Under the pieces are notes generated by a model. It did no database searches and was not told the origin of the DNA. It worked only from the letters and a program-made list of their open reading frames with translations. Position numbers and translations under genes: made by a program. A DNA stretch of 64,000 nucleotides from Rhodovarius lipocyclicus (GTDB lineage: Bacteria > Pseudomonadota > Alphaproteobacteria > Acetobacterales > Acetobacteraceae): assembly GCF_009900765.1 (NCBI RefSeq), contig NZ_JAAABL010000002.1, forward strand, positions 310,001 to 374,000, given 5' to 3'. Of the stretch, positions 18,276 to 27,135 are shown one piece after another; positions within the stretch are counted from its first letter, which is position 1; the number at the start of each line of letters is the position of its first letter.

Positions 18276-19504
18276 GCGGCACGGCGCCCCACCCCCAGGG
18301 CCACAAGGCCTTTCCCACGGCACCGCGCCCGCTCTCACCAGAGGCCTTGCTGAACGAGGAGGAGCGCGGCCGCATCCTGGCCAAATCCGCCCTGTTCGCG
18401 CCGCCCGAGGCGAAGCTGCCGGATGGCCGTACCGATCTGGTGGGCCTGTCGCGTGAGGAACTGGCGGCGGAAATGGTGGCGATGGGCGAGAAGCCCTTCC
18501 GCGCCAAGCAGCTCTGGCACTGGATCTATCATCAGGGTGAGCGGGATTTCTCCCGCATGTCCACCATTGCCAAGCCCTTCCAGCAGAAGCTGGCGGAGCG
18601 CTTCGTGATCGGCCGCCCCGAAATCGGCACCGAACAGACCAGCAATGACGGCACCCGGAAGTGGCTGTTTCGCTTCCGCGACGCCCAGCAGGTCGAGACG
18701 GTCTATATCCCCGAGGACGATCGCGGATCGGTCTGCATCTCCACCCAGGTGGGCTGCACGCTGTCCTGCTCCTTCTGTCACACAGGCACCCAGAAGCTGG
18801 TGCGCAACCTGGGCGCCGCCGAGATCGTCGGCCAGTTCATGGCCGCGCGGGACAGCTATGGCGAATGGCCCACCCCCAAGGGCGGCGGCGAGGATGATGA
18901 CGGCCGGCGCCTGTCCAACATCGTCGTGATGGGCATGGGTGAGCCGCTGTACAATTACGAGGCCGTGCGCAAGGCGCTGACCATCGTGATGGACCATGAG
19001 GGCATCGCCCTGTCGCGTCGGCGGATCACGCTGTCCACCTCGGGCGTCGTGCCGGTGATGGACATCTGCGGTCAGGAGCTGGGCGTGAACCTGGCGGTGT
19101 CCCTGCATGCGGTGCGCAACGACCTGCGGGATGTGCTGGTGCCGCTGAACCGCAAATACCCGATCGAGGAGCTGCTGGCGGCCTGCCGGCGCTATCCGGG
19201 TGTCTCCAATGCGCGGCGCATCACTTTCGAATACGTCATGCTGCGCGGCGTGAATGACAGCGCGGCCGAGGCTCGGGAACTGGCGCGGTTGCTGAAGGAT
19301 ATCCCGGCCAAGGTGAACCTGATCCCGTTCAACCCCTGGCCGGGCAACGACTATCAGACCAGCAAGCCCGAAACGATCCGCGAATTTTCCGAGATCCTGC
19401 TGGCCGCGGGCATTTCCAGCCCCGTGCGCCGGCCGCGCGGGCGGGACATCCTGGCCGCCTGCGGGCAGTTGAAGACCGCTTCCGAACGCGAACGGCGCGC
19501 GTGA
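18272..19504 (+). CDS. rlmN: Dual-specificity 23S rRNA/tRNA (adenine-C2) methyltransferase RlmN
   Basis: A radical SAM enzyme that methylates C2 of A2503 in 23S rRNA and A37 in some tRNAs. The cluster-binding C-x3-C-x2-C is at residues 162, 166 and 169 (G-C-T-L-S-C-S-F-C). G-M-G-E-P-L-Y-N-Y follows, and S-L-H-A is present. The C-terminal A-A-C-G-Q-L contains the Cys that forms the covalent intermediate. Start ATG 18272 lies in an ATGA overlap with the upstream stop; earlier in-frame codons would only read through the neighbour. 410 aa, normal length. The following MFS gene overlaps by 4 bp (GTGA), making a three-gene operon. Confidence 0.95.
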   Translation: MSGTAPHPQGHKAFPTAPRPLSPEALLNEEERGRILAKSALFAPPEAKLPDGRTDLVGLSREELAAEMVAMGEKPFRAKQLWHWIYHQGERDFSRMSTIAKPFQQKLAERFVIGRPEIGTEQTSNDGTRKWLFRFRDAQQVETVYIPEDDRGSVCISTQVGCTLSCSFCHTGTQKLVRNLGAAEIVGQFMAARDSYGEWPTPKGGGEDDDGRRLSNIVVMGMGEPLYNYEAVRKALTIVMDHEGIALSRRRITLSTSGVVPVMDICGQELGVNLAVSLHAVRNDLRDVLVPLNRKYPIEELLAACRRYPGVSNARRITFEYVMLRGVNDSAAEARELARLLKDIPAKVNLIPFNPWPGNDYQTSKPETIREFSEILLAAGISSPVRRPRGRDILAACGQLKTASERERRA

Positions 19505-20667
19505 GCACGGCGCCCCGGGTCAATATCTGGCTCATTGCCCTGGCGGGCTTCGCCTCGGGCATCGGGATGCGGATGGTGGACCCGCTGTTGCCCATGATCG
19601 CGGGGGATTTTCGCGTTCCCACGTCTCAGGCGGCGATCCTGATCGCGGCCTTCCAGTTGACCTATGGCGGCAGCCAGCTTGGCACCGGGCTGATCGGCGA
19701 CCGCTTCGGCAAGCTGCGGCTGGCGGCGCTATCGCTGGTCAGTTTCGGCATCGTGTCGATCCTGGGCGAATTCGCCACCGGCCTCGACGAGCTGGTGTGG
19801 ATGCGCATGGCGGCGGGGCTGGCTTCCGGTGCCGTCATCCCCATGCTGATGGCCCATATCGGTGACACGGTGCCGTATCAGGAGCGCCAGGCGGTGCTGG
19901 GCCAGTTCCTGATGGGCAATGTGATGGCCCAGCTGCTGGGTGGCCCGCTCTCCGGGTTGATCGGTGAGAATTTCGGCTGGCGCGGCACCTTCATCACCTT
20001 CGGGTGCTTCACGGCGGCGATCGGGCTGGTGCTGATGGCGCTGCTGGGCCGGGCCATGTGGCAGCCGATGAGCAAGGGCGGCCCCGGCGGCTTCGCGGGC
20101 TATGCGCAGCTGCTGCGCAGCCCCTCCGCCCGGCGTTTGATGCTGGCCGCGGCGCTGGATGGCGCGCTGCTGATGGGGGGCGCCTTTCCTTTCATTCCCT
20201 CCTTCCTCATTGAGGATTTCGGGCTTTCGGCCGGCTTGGCGGGGCTGATCGTGGCCAGCTTCGGCCTGGGGGCGCTGACCTATTCGCGCATGGCGCGGCG
20301 GCTGGTGGGGCGGCTGGGCGAATCCGGGCTGCTGCTGACCGGCGGGCTGGGGCTTGCGCTGTGCCTGTTCGTCACGGCCGCCGCGCCGCACTGGGGCGTG
20401 ATCCTGGTGGCGGAGATGGCGTCGGGCTTCCTGTTCTATTCCTTCCACGGCGTGCTGCAGGCCCGCGGTACGGAAGCACTGCCCGAGTCGCGCGCCACCA
20501 GCATGGCGGCCTTCGCCATGTCCCTGTTCCTGGGGCAGACGGTGGGGGCGCTGGTCTTCGCCAGCGTCATGGCAGCGGCGGGGTATCGCGTTGCCTTCGC
20601 CCTGGCCGGGCTCGGCATGGTGGCGGTGGCCTTCTGGGCCCGGCGGGCGCCTTCGCCCGCCGGATAA
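19501..20667 (+). CDS. Major facilitator superfamily transporter
   Basis: A 388-aa protein with about twelve hydrophobic helices. The loop after helix 2 reads G-L-I-G-D-R-F-G-K, the classic MFS motif A, with R-M-A-A-G-L-A-S-G in helix 4. The first helix contains [10 protein letters not shown]. The start is GTG 19501 overlapping the rlmN stop. Likely a proton-coupled exporter, but no substrate can be assigned. It converges on mscL with only 7 bp between the stops. Confidence 0.85.
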   Translation: MSTAPRVNIWLIALAGFASGIGMRMVDPLLPMIAGDFRVPTSQAAILIAAFQLTYGGSQLGTGLIGDRFGKLRLAALSLVSFGIVSILGEFATGLDELVWMRMAAGLASGAVIPMLMAHIGDTVPYQERQAVLGQFLMGNVMAQLLGGPLSGLIGENFGWRGTFITFGCFTAAIGLVLMALLGRAMWQPMSKGGPGGFAGYAQLLRSPSARRLMLAAALDGALLMGGAFPFIPSFLIEDFGLSAGLAGLIVASFGLGALTYSRMARRLVGRLGESGLLLTGGLGLALCLFVTAAAPHWGVILVAEMASGFLFYSFHGVLQARGTEALPESRATSMAAFAMSLFLGQTVGALVFASVMAAAGYRVAFALAGLGMVAVAFWARRAPSPAG

Positions 20668-20674
20668 CGGCGCC

Positions 20675-21136
20675 TCAGGCTTTCGTCTTCAGCAGGTCCC
20701 GGATTTCCTCCAGCAGCGCCTCGCTCTTGGTGGTCTTGGCGGGTTTCGCGTCTTCCCGGACCTTCAGCGCCGTCAGCGCCTTGATCATCCAGAACACCGC
20801 GAAGCCCACGATCAGGAACTTGATGATCGCGTTGATGAACTTGCCCACGGCCAGCACGGCGGCGCCGCCCTGGCGGGTCAGTTCCAGGCTGGGCTGGCGC
20901 TCACCGGACAGCACGACGAAGACGTTGGAAAAGTCGATTCCACCGATCAGCAGGCCGATGAGCGGGTTCAGCAGGTCTTCCACCGCCGAGGAGACGATGG
21001 CGGTGAAGGCCGCGCCGATCACGATACCCACGGCGAGGTCGATGACATTGCCGCGCAGGATGAAGGCCTTGAATTCCTTCAACCAGGCGGGTTCCGCGAT
21101 CGCGAGGCGGGAGGAAGGTGGGGTGTCGCTCGGCAT
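20675..21136 (-). CDS. mscL: Large-conductance mechanosensitive channel
   Basis: A 153-aa channel subunit that opens under membrane tension and releases solutes during hypo-osmotic shock. The signature F-K-A-F-I-L-R-G-N-V-I-D-L-A-V-G-I-V-I-G starts near residue 22 and leads into TM1 with the gate region. A periplasmic loop, TM2 (V-G-F-A-V-F-W-M-I-K) and a charged C-terminal helix E-A-L-L-E-E-I-R-D-L-L follow. An AAGG seven bases upstream supports the start. Slightly longer than E. coli MscL (136 aa), mostly in the loop. Lies with opgH/opgC among osmotic-stress genes but is not in their operon. Confidence 0.95.
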   Translation of the reverse strand: MPSDTPPSSRLAIAEPAWLKEFKAFILRGNVIDLAVGIVIGAAFTAIVSSAVEDLLNPLIGLLIGGIDFSNVFVVLSGERQPSLELTRQGGAAVLAVGKFINAIIKFLIVGFAVFWMIKALTALKVREDAKPAKTTKSEALLEEIRDLLKTKA

Positions 21137-21207
21137 GGTGGACCTTTTGCGTGATGGCTTCTGTTTCTCAGCCTAACGCAAGGGCTTGCGCGTCGGGAAG
21201 CTTTCCC

Positions 21208-21612
21208 ATGACATCAACTGCAATGACCGTGCCCATCATGACCAGTCACATCACCTTCCTCTACGCCGAGAAGCCGGAGCCTTGCTGGGACTTCTACGAG
21301 GCGGTGCTGGGCCTGGAAGTCGTCCGCGACCAGGGGCGTGTTCGCATCTACGCCTTGCCGGGCGGCGGGTATCTGGGGCTATGCGAAGCGCGCGCACCGC
21401 GCCTGGCGCCCATGGAACGCCAGGAGGGTTCCGTGATGCTGACCCTTCTGGTGTCGGATGTGGCCGCGTGGCATGCGCGCCTGGCGGCCCATGGCGCCTC
21501 CCAGCCCGAGATATCCGAGGCTTACCGGATCGAGCACTTCTTTCTGTGCGACCCGGCAGGCCATGTGATCGAGGTGCAGCGCTTCCTCGATCCGCTACCC
21601 CAGCAGGCCTGA
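21208..21612 (+). CDS. VOC-superfamily (glyoxalase/bleomycin-resistance-like) protein
   Basis: A 134-aa single VOC domain made of two beta-alpha-beta-beta-beta modules. It begins I-T-F-L-Y-A-E-K-P-E-P-C-W-D-F-Y and closes with F-F-L-C-D-P-A-G-H-V-I-E-V-Q, the usual metal-ligand strand ending in Glu. It may bind a divalent metal and act on a small thiol- or dioxygen-linked substrate; no specific reaction can be assigned. The start at ATG 21208 has GGGAAG eight bases upstream; ATG 21223 or 21238 are alternatives. Its 3' end overlaps the convergent hrcA by 18 bp. Confidence 0.7.
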   Translation: MTSTAMTVPIMTSHITFLYAEKPEPCWDFYEAVLGLEVVRDQGRVRIYALPGGGYLGLCEARAPRLAPMERQEGSVMLTLLVSDVAAWHARLAAHGASQPEISEAYRIEHFFLCDPAGHVIEVQRFLDPLPQQA

Positions 21613-22671
21613 CAGCACCCGCGCCGTATAGTCCACGACGGGAATCACCCGGCCGTAATTGATGCGTGTCGGCCCGATCACCCCGATCGCGCCCAGCACC
21701 TTCTCCGGCCTGCCGCCTGGGCCGCTGCCGGGCCCGCCCAGGATCGGCGCCACCACCATGGACAGGCCGGCGGAGCTGAACAAGGCATTCTCCGCCCCGA
21801 TGAAGATCTGCACGCCCTCACCGCGCTGGGCCATTTCCAGCAGGCGCAGCGTGGCTTCCTGGGCTTCCAGCCGCTCGAACAGGGTCTGGATTTCCTGGAT
21901 TCGGGCGATGTGGTCCAGATTTTCGAGCAGCCTGGCTTGGCCCCGCAGGATCAGGCTGCCGCTTCCCTTGCCGCTGCCGCCCGCCAGTGTGCCCAGGCCA
22001 GCCTCGACCACCTGATTGGTCAGGGCGTCCAGGGCGGTGCGGTTGGCCGAGATCTCCTCGCCCACCAGGCTGCGCAGCTGGTCCAGCGTGTGGCCGGTCA
22101 GGCGGGCATTCAGATAATTGCCGGCCTGCACCAGGGCTGAAGGTGGCAGGCCGGGCGGTGTCTCGATGACGCGGTTTTCCACCTGCCCGTCGGCGCCGAC
22201 CAGCACCACCAGCGCCCGGCCGGGGCCCAGCGGCACGAACTCCACATGGCGCACGGCGGCGTCGGATTTCGGTGCCACCACCATGCCCGCCGCCCCCGCC
22301 AGGCCGGAGAGCATCTGGCTCGCTTCCGCCAGCGTGTCCTGCAGGGATCGGCCATGGGCGGCGCAGCGGGCGGAGATGGCCTCGCGCTCCAACTCCGTCA
22401 GGTCGCCGAATTCCAGCAGGCCATCGACGAACAGCCGCAGACCGCGCTCCGTCGGCAGTCGCCCGGCGGAAGTGTGGGGGGCATAGATCAGCCCCGCCTC
22501 CTCCAGATCGCTCATGACATTGCGGATGGAGGCGGGGGAAAGCCCGAGCGGCAGCCGGCGCGACAGCGTGCGGCTGCCCACCGGTTCTCCGGTCTGGACG
22601 TAAAGTTCCACCAGTTCCCGCAGGATCAGGGTGCTGCGGTTATCGAGAGCGGTGCCGGCGGGGGATGCCAT
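21595..22671 (-). CDS. hrcA: Heat-inducible transcription repressor HrcA
   Basis: Represses chaperone operons by binding CIRCE elements and is released by heat through GroEL. The N-terminal winged helix carries L-V-E-L-Y-V-Q-T-G-E-P-V-G-S-R-T-L-S-R and S-P-A-S-I-R-N-V-M-S-D-L-E-E-A-G-L. The central dimerisation domain and C-terminal I-G-P-T-R-I-N-Y-G-R-V-I-P-V-V-D-Y-T are standard. From ATG 22671 the product is 358 aa; ATG 22710 would add 13 unconserved residues. No CIRCE or grpE/dnaK/groE gene is in the window, so its targets lie elsewhere. Confidence 0.93.
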   Translation of the reverse strand: MASPAGTALDNRSTLILRELVELYVQTGEPVGSRTLSRRLPLGLSPASIRNVMSDLEEAGLIYAPHTSAGRLPTERGLRLFVDGLLEFGDLTELEREAISARCAAHGRSLQDTLAEASQMLSGLAGAAGMVVAPKSDAAVRHVEFVPLGPGRALVVLVGADGQVENRVIETPPGLPPSALVQAGNYLNARLTGHTLDQLRSLVGEEISANRTALDALTNQVVEAGLGTLAGGSGKGSGSLILRGQARLLENLDHIARIQEIQTLFERLEAQEATLRLLEMAQRGEGVQIFIGAENALFSSAGLSMVVAPILGGPGSGPGGRPEKVLGAIGVIGPTRINYGRVIPVVDYTARVLSGLLG

Positions 22672-22843
22672 GAAGGGCCCCGCGTCGGCCCGAAGCCGGG
22701 GCGTGTGCATGGCACAAATGTAGGGAGCTTACCCCCAGTCATGCAAACGCCATGTGCGAATGGCCGATGATGCGTGAGGGGTGGGCTATGCAGCGGCGCG
22801 CGCTGGGGTAGCGTGTGCGCCTCGTCGAGGGAGACACAAGCCT

Positions 22844-23893
22844 ATGGATCGCCGTGCCATCCTTGCCGCACCCGCGCTGTTGCCAGCCATGGCCGCCCTG
22901 ACGGGCCGGTCAGCGCAAGCCCAGGCGCCCCGGATCGTCACCGAGGAATTCATGGTGCCGACCGGCGATGCCGGCATTGAACTGTTCCTGCGCAACAAAC
23001 GCTCTGAGGCGCAGACCACCTTCACCCCGGGCCGCACCCTGCTGATGGTGCATGGGGCGACCTATCCGGCCAGCACCGCCTTCGACCTGCCACTCGGTGG
23101 CCTGTCCTGGATGGACTACATCGCGGGCCGGGGGTTCGATGTCTGGATCCTGGACCTGCGTGGCTATGGCCGGTCCAGCCGCCCGCCGGAAATGTCGCAG
23201 CCGCCGGAGGCGAATCCGCCGCTGGTGCGCGGTGAGCAGGCGGTGGCCGACATCGCCATCGCTAGCCGCTTCATCCGGGAAAAGCGTTCGATCCAGAAGC
23301 TGCAGCACCTGGGCTATTCCTGGGGCACGGCGCTGATGGGCCGATTCGCGGCCGAGAACCCGGCCGTGATCGAGCGGCTGACGCTGTATGCCCCGGTCTG
23401 GCTGCGGCAGAGCGCTTCCCTGGCGGACCCGGGCGGGCAGCTTGGCGCCTATCGCTGGGTGACGCAGCAATCCGCGCGGGAGCGGCGTGGCGCCGGCGTG
23501 CCGGAGGCAGCGCGCGCCAATCTGGTGCCGCCCGGCTGGTTCGAGCATTGGGCCGGGGTGACCTGGGCCACTGACCCGGAAGGCCTGCGCCGCAACCCGC
23601 CGGCCCTGCGCGCGCCCAATGGCAGCGTGGCGGATGGCCGGGAATTCTGGGCCGCCGGCCGCGCCTTCTACGACCCCGCGAAGATCACCGCGCCCACCTT
23701 GCTGGTGCTGGGCGAGTGGGATCAGGATACGCCCCCCTACATGGCGCAGACCCTGTTTCCCTTGCTGACCGCGAGCCCCGGCAAGCGGTTGGTGATGCTG
23801 GGCGAGGGCACGCATGGCATGTGGATGGAACGCAGCCGCGGCGCGCTCTACCAGGCCGTGCAAGTCTTTCTGGAAGAAGCACCCGCGGCATGA
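22844..23893 (+). CDS. Exported alpha/beta hydrolase
   Basis: A 349-aa alpha/beta hydrolase with an N-terminal M-D-R-R-A-I-L and a hydrophobic Ala-rich stretch ending A-Q-A-Q near 27, a Tat-like signal. The oxyanion H-G-A-T is near 70. The nucleophile elbow G-Y-S-W-G places S159. The acid is in L-G-E-W-D-Q-D and the base His in G-E-G-T-H-G-M-W. This completes a catalytic triad. The role is hydrolysis of an ester, amide or C-C bond in the periplasm; substrate unknown. ATG 22844 follows a GAGG. The gap to hrcA (172 bp) shows nothing I can identify. Confidence 0.75.
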   Translation: MDRRAILAAPALLPAMAALTGRSAQAQAPRIVTEEFMVPTGDAGIELFLRNKRSEAQTTFTPGRTLLMVHGATYPASTAFDLPLGGLSWMDYIAGRGFDVWILDLRGYGRSSRPPEMSQPPEANPPLVRGEQAVADIAIASRFIREKRSIQKLQHLGYSWGTALMGRFAAENPAVIERLTLYAPVWLRQSASLADPGGQLGAYRWVTQQSARERRGAGVPEAARANLVPPGWFEHWAGVTWATDPEGLRRNPPALRAPNGSVADGREFWAAGRAFYDPAKITAPTLLVLGEWDQDTPPYMAQTLFPLLTASPGKRLVMLGEGTHGMWMERSRGALYQAVQVFLEEAPAA

Positions 23894-23995
23894 AGAACAT
23901 GTTGCGCTGCGGGCGTAATGATTTCCAGGAATGCGATTGACGTAATTTCATGTGTTGATCGATGGGATGGCAGACATTTCCCGCATCCGGCCGCA

Positions 23996-24025
23996 TGGCG
24001 GCACCGTAGTGACACGGTGCCGCCA
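23996..24025. terminator. Strong 12-bp hairpin downstream of the hydrolase gene
   Basis: A perfect 12-bp inverted repeat (23996-24007 with 24014-24025; core GGCGGCACCG) around AGTGAC, about 100 bp after the hydrolase stop and 72 bp before the next start. No T-tract follows. It is either an unusual terminator or a leader structure of the downstream small-protein gene. Confidence 0.45.
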
Positions 24026-24096
24026 CGATTGGACGGCAACCAAGTGTCAGGCGGACTAGCCTAGCCCGTCCCCACAAGCTGGAGGATGTCACTCCC

Positions 24097-24417
24097 ATGA
24101 TTCGTCGCTTTGCCATGGCCGTCCTGGCCACAGCCGTTTTCGCCTTGCCCGCCGTCGCGCAGTCCAACAACCCTGACTTCCGGTTGGTCAACCGCACGGG
24201 CACGACGATCAACGAGCTCTATGTCTCGTCCTCCGCCAACGCCAATTGGGGGCGTGACCGCCTGGGCCAGAATGTCCTGCCCTCGGGCCAGTCCTTTATG
24301 GTGGTGCTGCCCGCCGGCCAGTGCGTGAACGACATCCGCGTGGTGTTCGACAATGGCCGCTCGCAGGAGCGCCGGCAGGTGAACACCTGCGAACTGACGG
24401 ATGTGACGTTCCAGTAG
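24097..24417 (+). CDS. Small secreted protein, first of a tandem paralogue pair
   Basis: A 106-aa exported protein of unknown function. The signal peptide is about 22 residues (M-I-R-R start, A-V-A-Q end). The mature part is about 84 residues with N-P-D-F-R, a conserved Y-V-S-S-S, N-W-G-R-D, L-P-A-G-Q-C-V-N-D-I-R and a second Cys in V-N-T-C. The two Cys could form a disulfide in the periplasm. About 70% identical by hand count to the next gene. GGAGG precedes ATG 24097. The mature part looks like an all-beta fold. I do not recognise a named family with confidence. Confidence 0.7.
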   Translation: MIRRFAMAVLATAVFALPAVAQSNNPDFRLVNRTGTTINELYVSSSANANWGRDRLGQNVLPSGQSFMVVLPAGQCVNDIRVVFDNGRSQERRQVNTCELTDVTFQ

Positions 24418-24427
24418 AGCTATCGGG

Positions 24428-24448
24428 GTGGCCTGGTTTCCGGGCCAC
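24428..24448. terminator. Hairpin between the two tandem paralogues
   Basis: GTGGCC (24428-24433) pairs with GGCCAC (24443-24448), with additional GG/CC pairing inside the loop, about 10 bp after the first paralogue's stop. A weak TC-rich tail follows. It could attenuate read-through between the two copies. Confidence 0.35.
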
Positions 24449-24528
24449 TCTCACGCGATCGGGCGATGCCGCCCGGCCGGAAGCACGTTACCAATCGGCC
24501 CATCATCTCCCACAAAAGGATGTCTCAG

Positions 24529-24849
24529 ATGATCCGTCGTTCCATCCTGGCTGGCCTGGCTGTCGCCGGCTTTGCCCTGCCCGCCGCCGCGCAGTCCGAT
24601 AATCCGGATTTCCGGGTGAACAACCGCGGCGCCATGCCCATCAACGAAATCTATGTATCGTCCTCGGCCGACCCCAACTGGGGCCGCGACCTTCTGGGCG
24701 AGAACGTGCTGCCCGTGGGCAATGCCTTTCTGGTGCAGTTGCCCGCCGGCCAGTGCGTGAACGATATCCGCATCGTGTGGTCCAATGGCCAGGCGCAGGA
24801 ACGCCGTCAGGTGAACACCTGCAGCCTGACGGATATCGCCTTCCCGTGA
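24529..24849 (+). CDS. Small secreted protein, second of the tandem paralogue pair
   Basis: A 106-aa paralogue of the preceding gene with the same length, signal peptide and both Cys residues. The differences are spread along the protein rather than clustered, and the L-P-A-G-Q-C-V-N-D-I-R and Q-E-R-R-Q-V-N-T-C blocks are unchanged, which implies selection on that surface. The start is ATG 24529, matching the paralogue and placed 8 bases after AAAAGGA; ATG 24520 is an alternative. The 111-bp spacer to the first copy contains hairpins. Function unknown; periplasmic or secreted. Confidence 0.7.
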   Translation: MIRRSILAGLAVAGFALPAAAQSDNPDFRVNNRGAMPINEIYVSSSADPNWGRDLLGENVLPVGNAFLVQLPAGQCVNDIRIVWSNGQAQERRQVNTCSLTDIAFP

Positions 24850-24879
24850 GGCACCGGCCCGCGTCAGGCGCGGGCCCGT

Positions 24880-25632
24880 TCAGCCCAGGGCGTATTCCCG
24901 GACCGGCCCCTGCCGGTCCGCCACTTCGCGGATGATCTTGCGCCGCACGGCCGGTTCGAAGGCCTCGAAACCCTCGGCCACCATGACGAAGGCGCCAGGG
25001 CCGCCGATCACGCGCTCCTGGTAGTATTCGTCCAGCGGTTGCATCTGCATCAGGCCCGGGGGCGGGGGCGAGCGGTCTAGCACCGCCAGCCCGTTCAGGA
25101 TGATGCCCTTTTCCAGCGCTTCGCCGCGCGCCAGGCTGATATCGCGGCCGGAATTGTTCACCCCGTCGCCCGAGATATCCACCACCCGCCGCGTGCCTTC
25201 ATAGCCATCGCCGAACAGGTTGGCGGCGAAGTCGATCGCGCCGGAGATCGAGGTATAGAGATGCGTGCGGCGCGGGGCAGCGTCGATCGCCTGGGCGAAA
25301 CGCTCGCAATCCGCAGCGGAGGACAGGCGCATCCAGGGCACCAGATGTTCCTGGATGTTCCAGTCGCTCCATGTAAAGAAGGTGCAGGCGATGGAACCCA
25401 CCGGGCCGCCGGTGAAGGCCTCGATCATGCGCGCGTCGCGGAAGGCGGCGGCATAGCCGTTGAACTGCATCTCCTGCTCCTCCGCATCGACGGAGCGGGA
25501 GACATCCACGGCCAGGACCAGTTCCACATCCACCGGCTCCGGCGCCGAGACACTGGCGCGGGCAGGGCGGGCGGACAGCAGGGCCGGGGCGGCCAGCAAG
25601 GCTGAACCGGCCAGAAACAGACGACGGCGCAT
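24880..25632 (-). CDS. DUF1194 von Willebrand factor A-like secreted protein
   Basis: A 250-aa exported protein. An R-R-R-containing signal peptide (about 1-26, ending A-R-A-S) precedes a VWA-like DUF1194 domain. The domain opens with the MIDAS-type metal site D-V-S-R-S-V-D. I-S-G-D-G-V-N-N-S-G-R-D supplies the later acidic/polar ligands. Such proteins are thought to mediate metal-dependent protein contacts in the periplasm, but no partner is known. It converges on the tandem small-protein genes with a 30-bp gap and diverges from the cellulose operon. Confidence 0.8.
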   Translation of the reverse strand: MRRRLFLAGSALLAAPALLSARPARASVSAPEPVDVELVLAVDVSRSVDAEEQEMQFNGYAAAFRDARMIEAFTGGPVGSIACTFFTWSDWNIQEHLVPWMRLSSAADCERFAQAIDAAPRRTHLYTSISGAIDFAANLFGDGYEGTRRVVDISGDGVNNSGRDISLARGEALEKGIILNGLAVLDRSPPPPGLMQMQPLDEYYQERVIGGPGAFVMVAEGFEAFEPAVRRKIIREVADRQGPVREYALG

Positions 25633-25912
25633 ACGAGCCCCTTTTCAGAAACGGCCCGTGCGGCATTCACTCCCAAGACTCGGGCGGGAAGCTGCGTGGG
25701 GCCATTTCGGCGACACGACAGGTTTCCTGCCCTAAGGCTTCCATATGGCTGCAACGCGGATGTCACGCAAGGGGAATTTTATTGCAGTGCAGCATAAACC
25801 TTTCGGAAGGTGCGTAAAGGCTAGGCTGATCCTGGAAACCGGCTTCCTAAGCGTGTGGTTTCCGGTGCATTAATCAAGTTGGGCAGTTGCAAACAGGAGG
25901 CAGCAGGGCGGT
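25633..25912. promoter_or_regulatory. Intergenic control region upstream of the cellulose operon
   Basis: A 280-bp gap between the divergent DUF1194 gene and the cellulose operon. Its central part (around 25775-25875) is clearly more AT-rich than the surroundings, including AATTTTATTG and GCATTAATCAAG stretches, as expected for promoters. I could not pin a convincing -35/-10 pair. A strong AGGAGG lies about 14 bases before the first operon ORF. Confidence 0.4.
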
Positions 25913-26311
25913 ATGCAGCGCGAGATCGCCAATGTGGCTGCCGCCTGCGCTTTGCAGGGCTTCCGGTACATGGCGTTCCCGCCTGTCAGTTTCGAGGCGC
26001 CGGAGCTACCGGAACCCGAAGCGGAGCCTGTGGCCGAACCGGAATTGCCGATCGAACCGGAAGCTTCGCCGGTCCTGGTGATGGAGGCCCAGGGCGCACC
26101 AGTGCCGGCGCCGCCAGAACCGCCGCTGCCTCTGTCTGAGCCAGCGGCGCCATTGCTGGTCACACCCCCCGCCGTGCTGACCATCCCTGAACTTCCCTAC
26201 CCGCAGCCTGCCCCGGTCCCGGTGCGGGAGGTAGCCAGGCCCCGCCCCGCCCCCAATTTCGCGCTGCTGGCCGAAGTGTCGGCCGAGATCCGCCGCAACC
26301 AGAACGGATAA
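25913..26311 (+). CDS. Proline/glutamate-rich protein heading the cellulose operon (possible BcsO/BcsP/BcsH-type accessory)
   Basis: A 132-aa protein ending 7 bp before bcsQ. It has an ordinary N-terminal segment (about 1-28, containing G-F-R-Y-M-A-F-P-P-V), a long low-complexity middle (about 29-113) dominated by Pro, Glu and Ala, and a conserved-looking helix at the end, F-A-L-L-A-E-V-S-A-E-I-R-R. No signal peptide or TM segment is seen, so it should be cytosolic. Proline-rich cytosolic proteins (BcsO, BcsP, BcsH) are known scaffolds or accessories of bacterial cellulose synthases. Position and composition fit that role, but I see no clear sequence match. Confidence 0.6.
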   Translation: MQREIANVAAACALQGFRYMAFPPVSFEAPELPEPEAEPVAEPELPIEPEASPVLVMEAQGAPVPAPPEPPLPLSEPAAPLLVTPPAVLTIPELPYPQPAPVPVREVARPRPAPNFALLAEVSAEIRRNQNG

Positions 26312-26318
26312 GTCCCGC

Positions 26319-27131
26319 ATGCCCTTGATCGCCGTGGCCTCTCCCAAAGGGGGGGGTGGCAAGACCACTCTGACCGCGCATCTGGCGGCCCTGCTGGCGG
26401 CAAAGGGCTATCGCGTGCTGGCCATCGACCTGGACCCGCAGAATGCCCTGCGCGTCCATCTGGGCATTTCGATCCGTGATGAGGCAGGGTTTCTGGCCCA
26501 TATCACGGAACGACCCAACTGGCGGCAGAGCCTGCGCCATACGGAATTCGGCGTGCAGTTGCTGCCACACGGCGCGGCCGATCCGGCGGAGGTGCTGGAT
26601 ATCGCCACCGCCCTGGCGCAGGACCCGAGCCTGCTGGCGGAGCCTGTCCGCGATATGCTGCGCGACCCCGACCTGCTGGTGCTGGTGGACAGCCCGCCTG
26701 GCCCCAGCGCCGCGCTGGTGGCGTTGTACCCGTTGATCGACCACATGCTGGTGGTGCTGCTGGCTGATGGCGGCAGTGCCAGCCTGATACCGCAGATCGT
26801 TTCCGGCCGGTTCATGGGGCGCGGCAGCATGATCCAGCGCCTCGCCGAGAAATCCATGGTGGTCATCAACCAGTTCGAGCGCGGCGCCGCCCTGCCGGAG
26901 GCGGTGCTGGACCTGGCCACCCGCTCGCTGGGTCACCGACTGCTGGGCGTGGTGGCGCGCGACGCCCAGGTGATGGAGGCACTGGCCAGCAAGCGCCTGC
27001 TGACCGATGGCGCCCGCGGCGCCGCTGAGGACATGGCCATCCTGACCGATTCGCTGATCCGCCGCGCCAGCCTGCGCAAGCCGGGTGAGAAACGCTCGGG
27101 CTTCAGTGCCCTGGACGAATGGGGGGCATGA
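26319..27131 (+). CDS. bcsQ: Cellulose biosynthesis ParA-like ATPase BcsQ
   Basis: A 270-aa MinD/ParA-family ATPase that in other bacteria positions the cellulose synthase at the pole or stabilises the secretion complex. The deviant Walker A K-G-G-G-G-K-T-T is near residues 10-17, switch I D-L-D-P-Q-N near 37, and Walker B L-V-L-V-D-S-P-P-G near 127. Length is typical (about 250-270). It sits between the proline-rich ORF and bcsAB. The bcsAB GTG start is only 4 bp after its stop, so the three are surely one transcript. Confidence 0.88.
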   Translation: MPLIAVASPKGGGGKTTLTAHLAALLAAKGYRVLAIDLDPQNALRVHLGISIRDEAGFLAHITERPNWRQSLRHTEFGVQLLPHGAADPAEVLDIATALAQDPSLLAEPVRDMLRDPDLLVLVDSPPGPSAALVALYPLIDHMLVVLLADGGSASLIPQIVSGRFMGRGSMIQRLAEKSMVVINQFERGAALPEAVLDLATRSLGHRLLGVVARDAQVMEALASKRLLTDGARGAAEDMAILTDSLIRRASLRKPGEKRSGFSALDEWGA

Positions 27132-27135
27132 GGCG

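Noticed and set aside
22672-22843. CIRCE element near hrcA
   Set aside because: No TTAGCACTC-N9-GAGTGCTAA-like dyad could be found in this gap, and no chaperone gene is adjacent.
24026-24036. CGATTGGAC resembling the end of the 5980-6140 element
   Set aside because: Only nine bases match, no TA follows, and there is no partner repeat nearby. Such a match is expected by chance.
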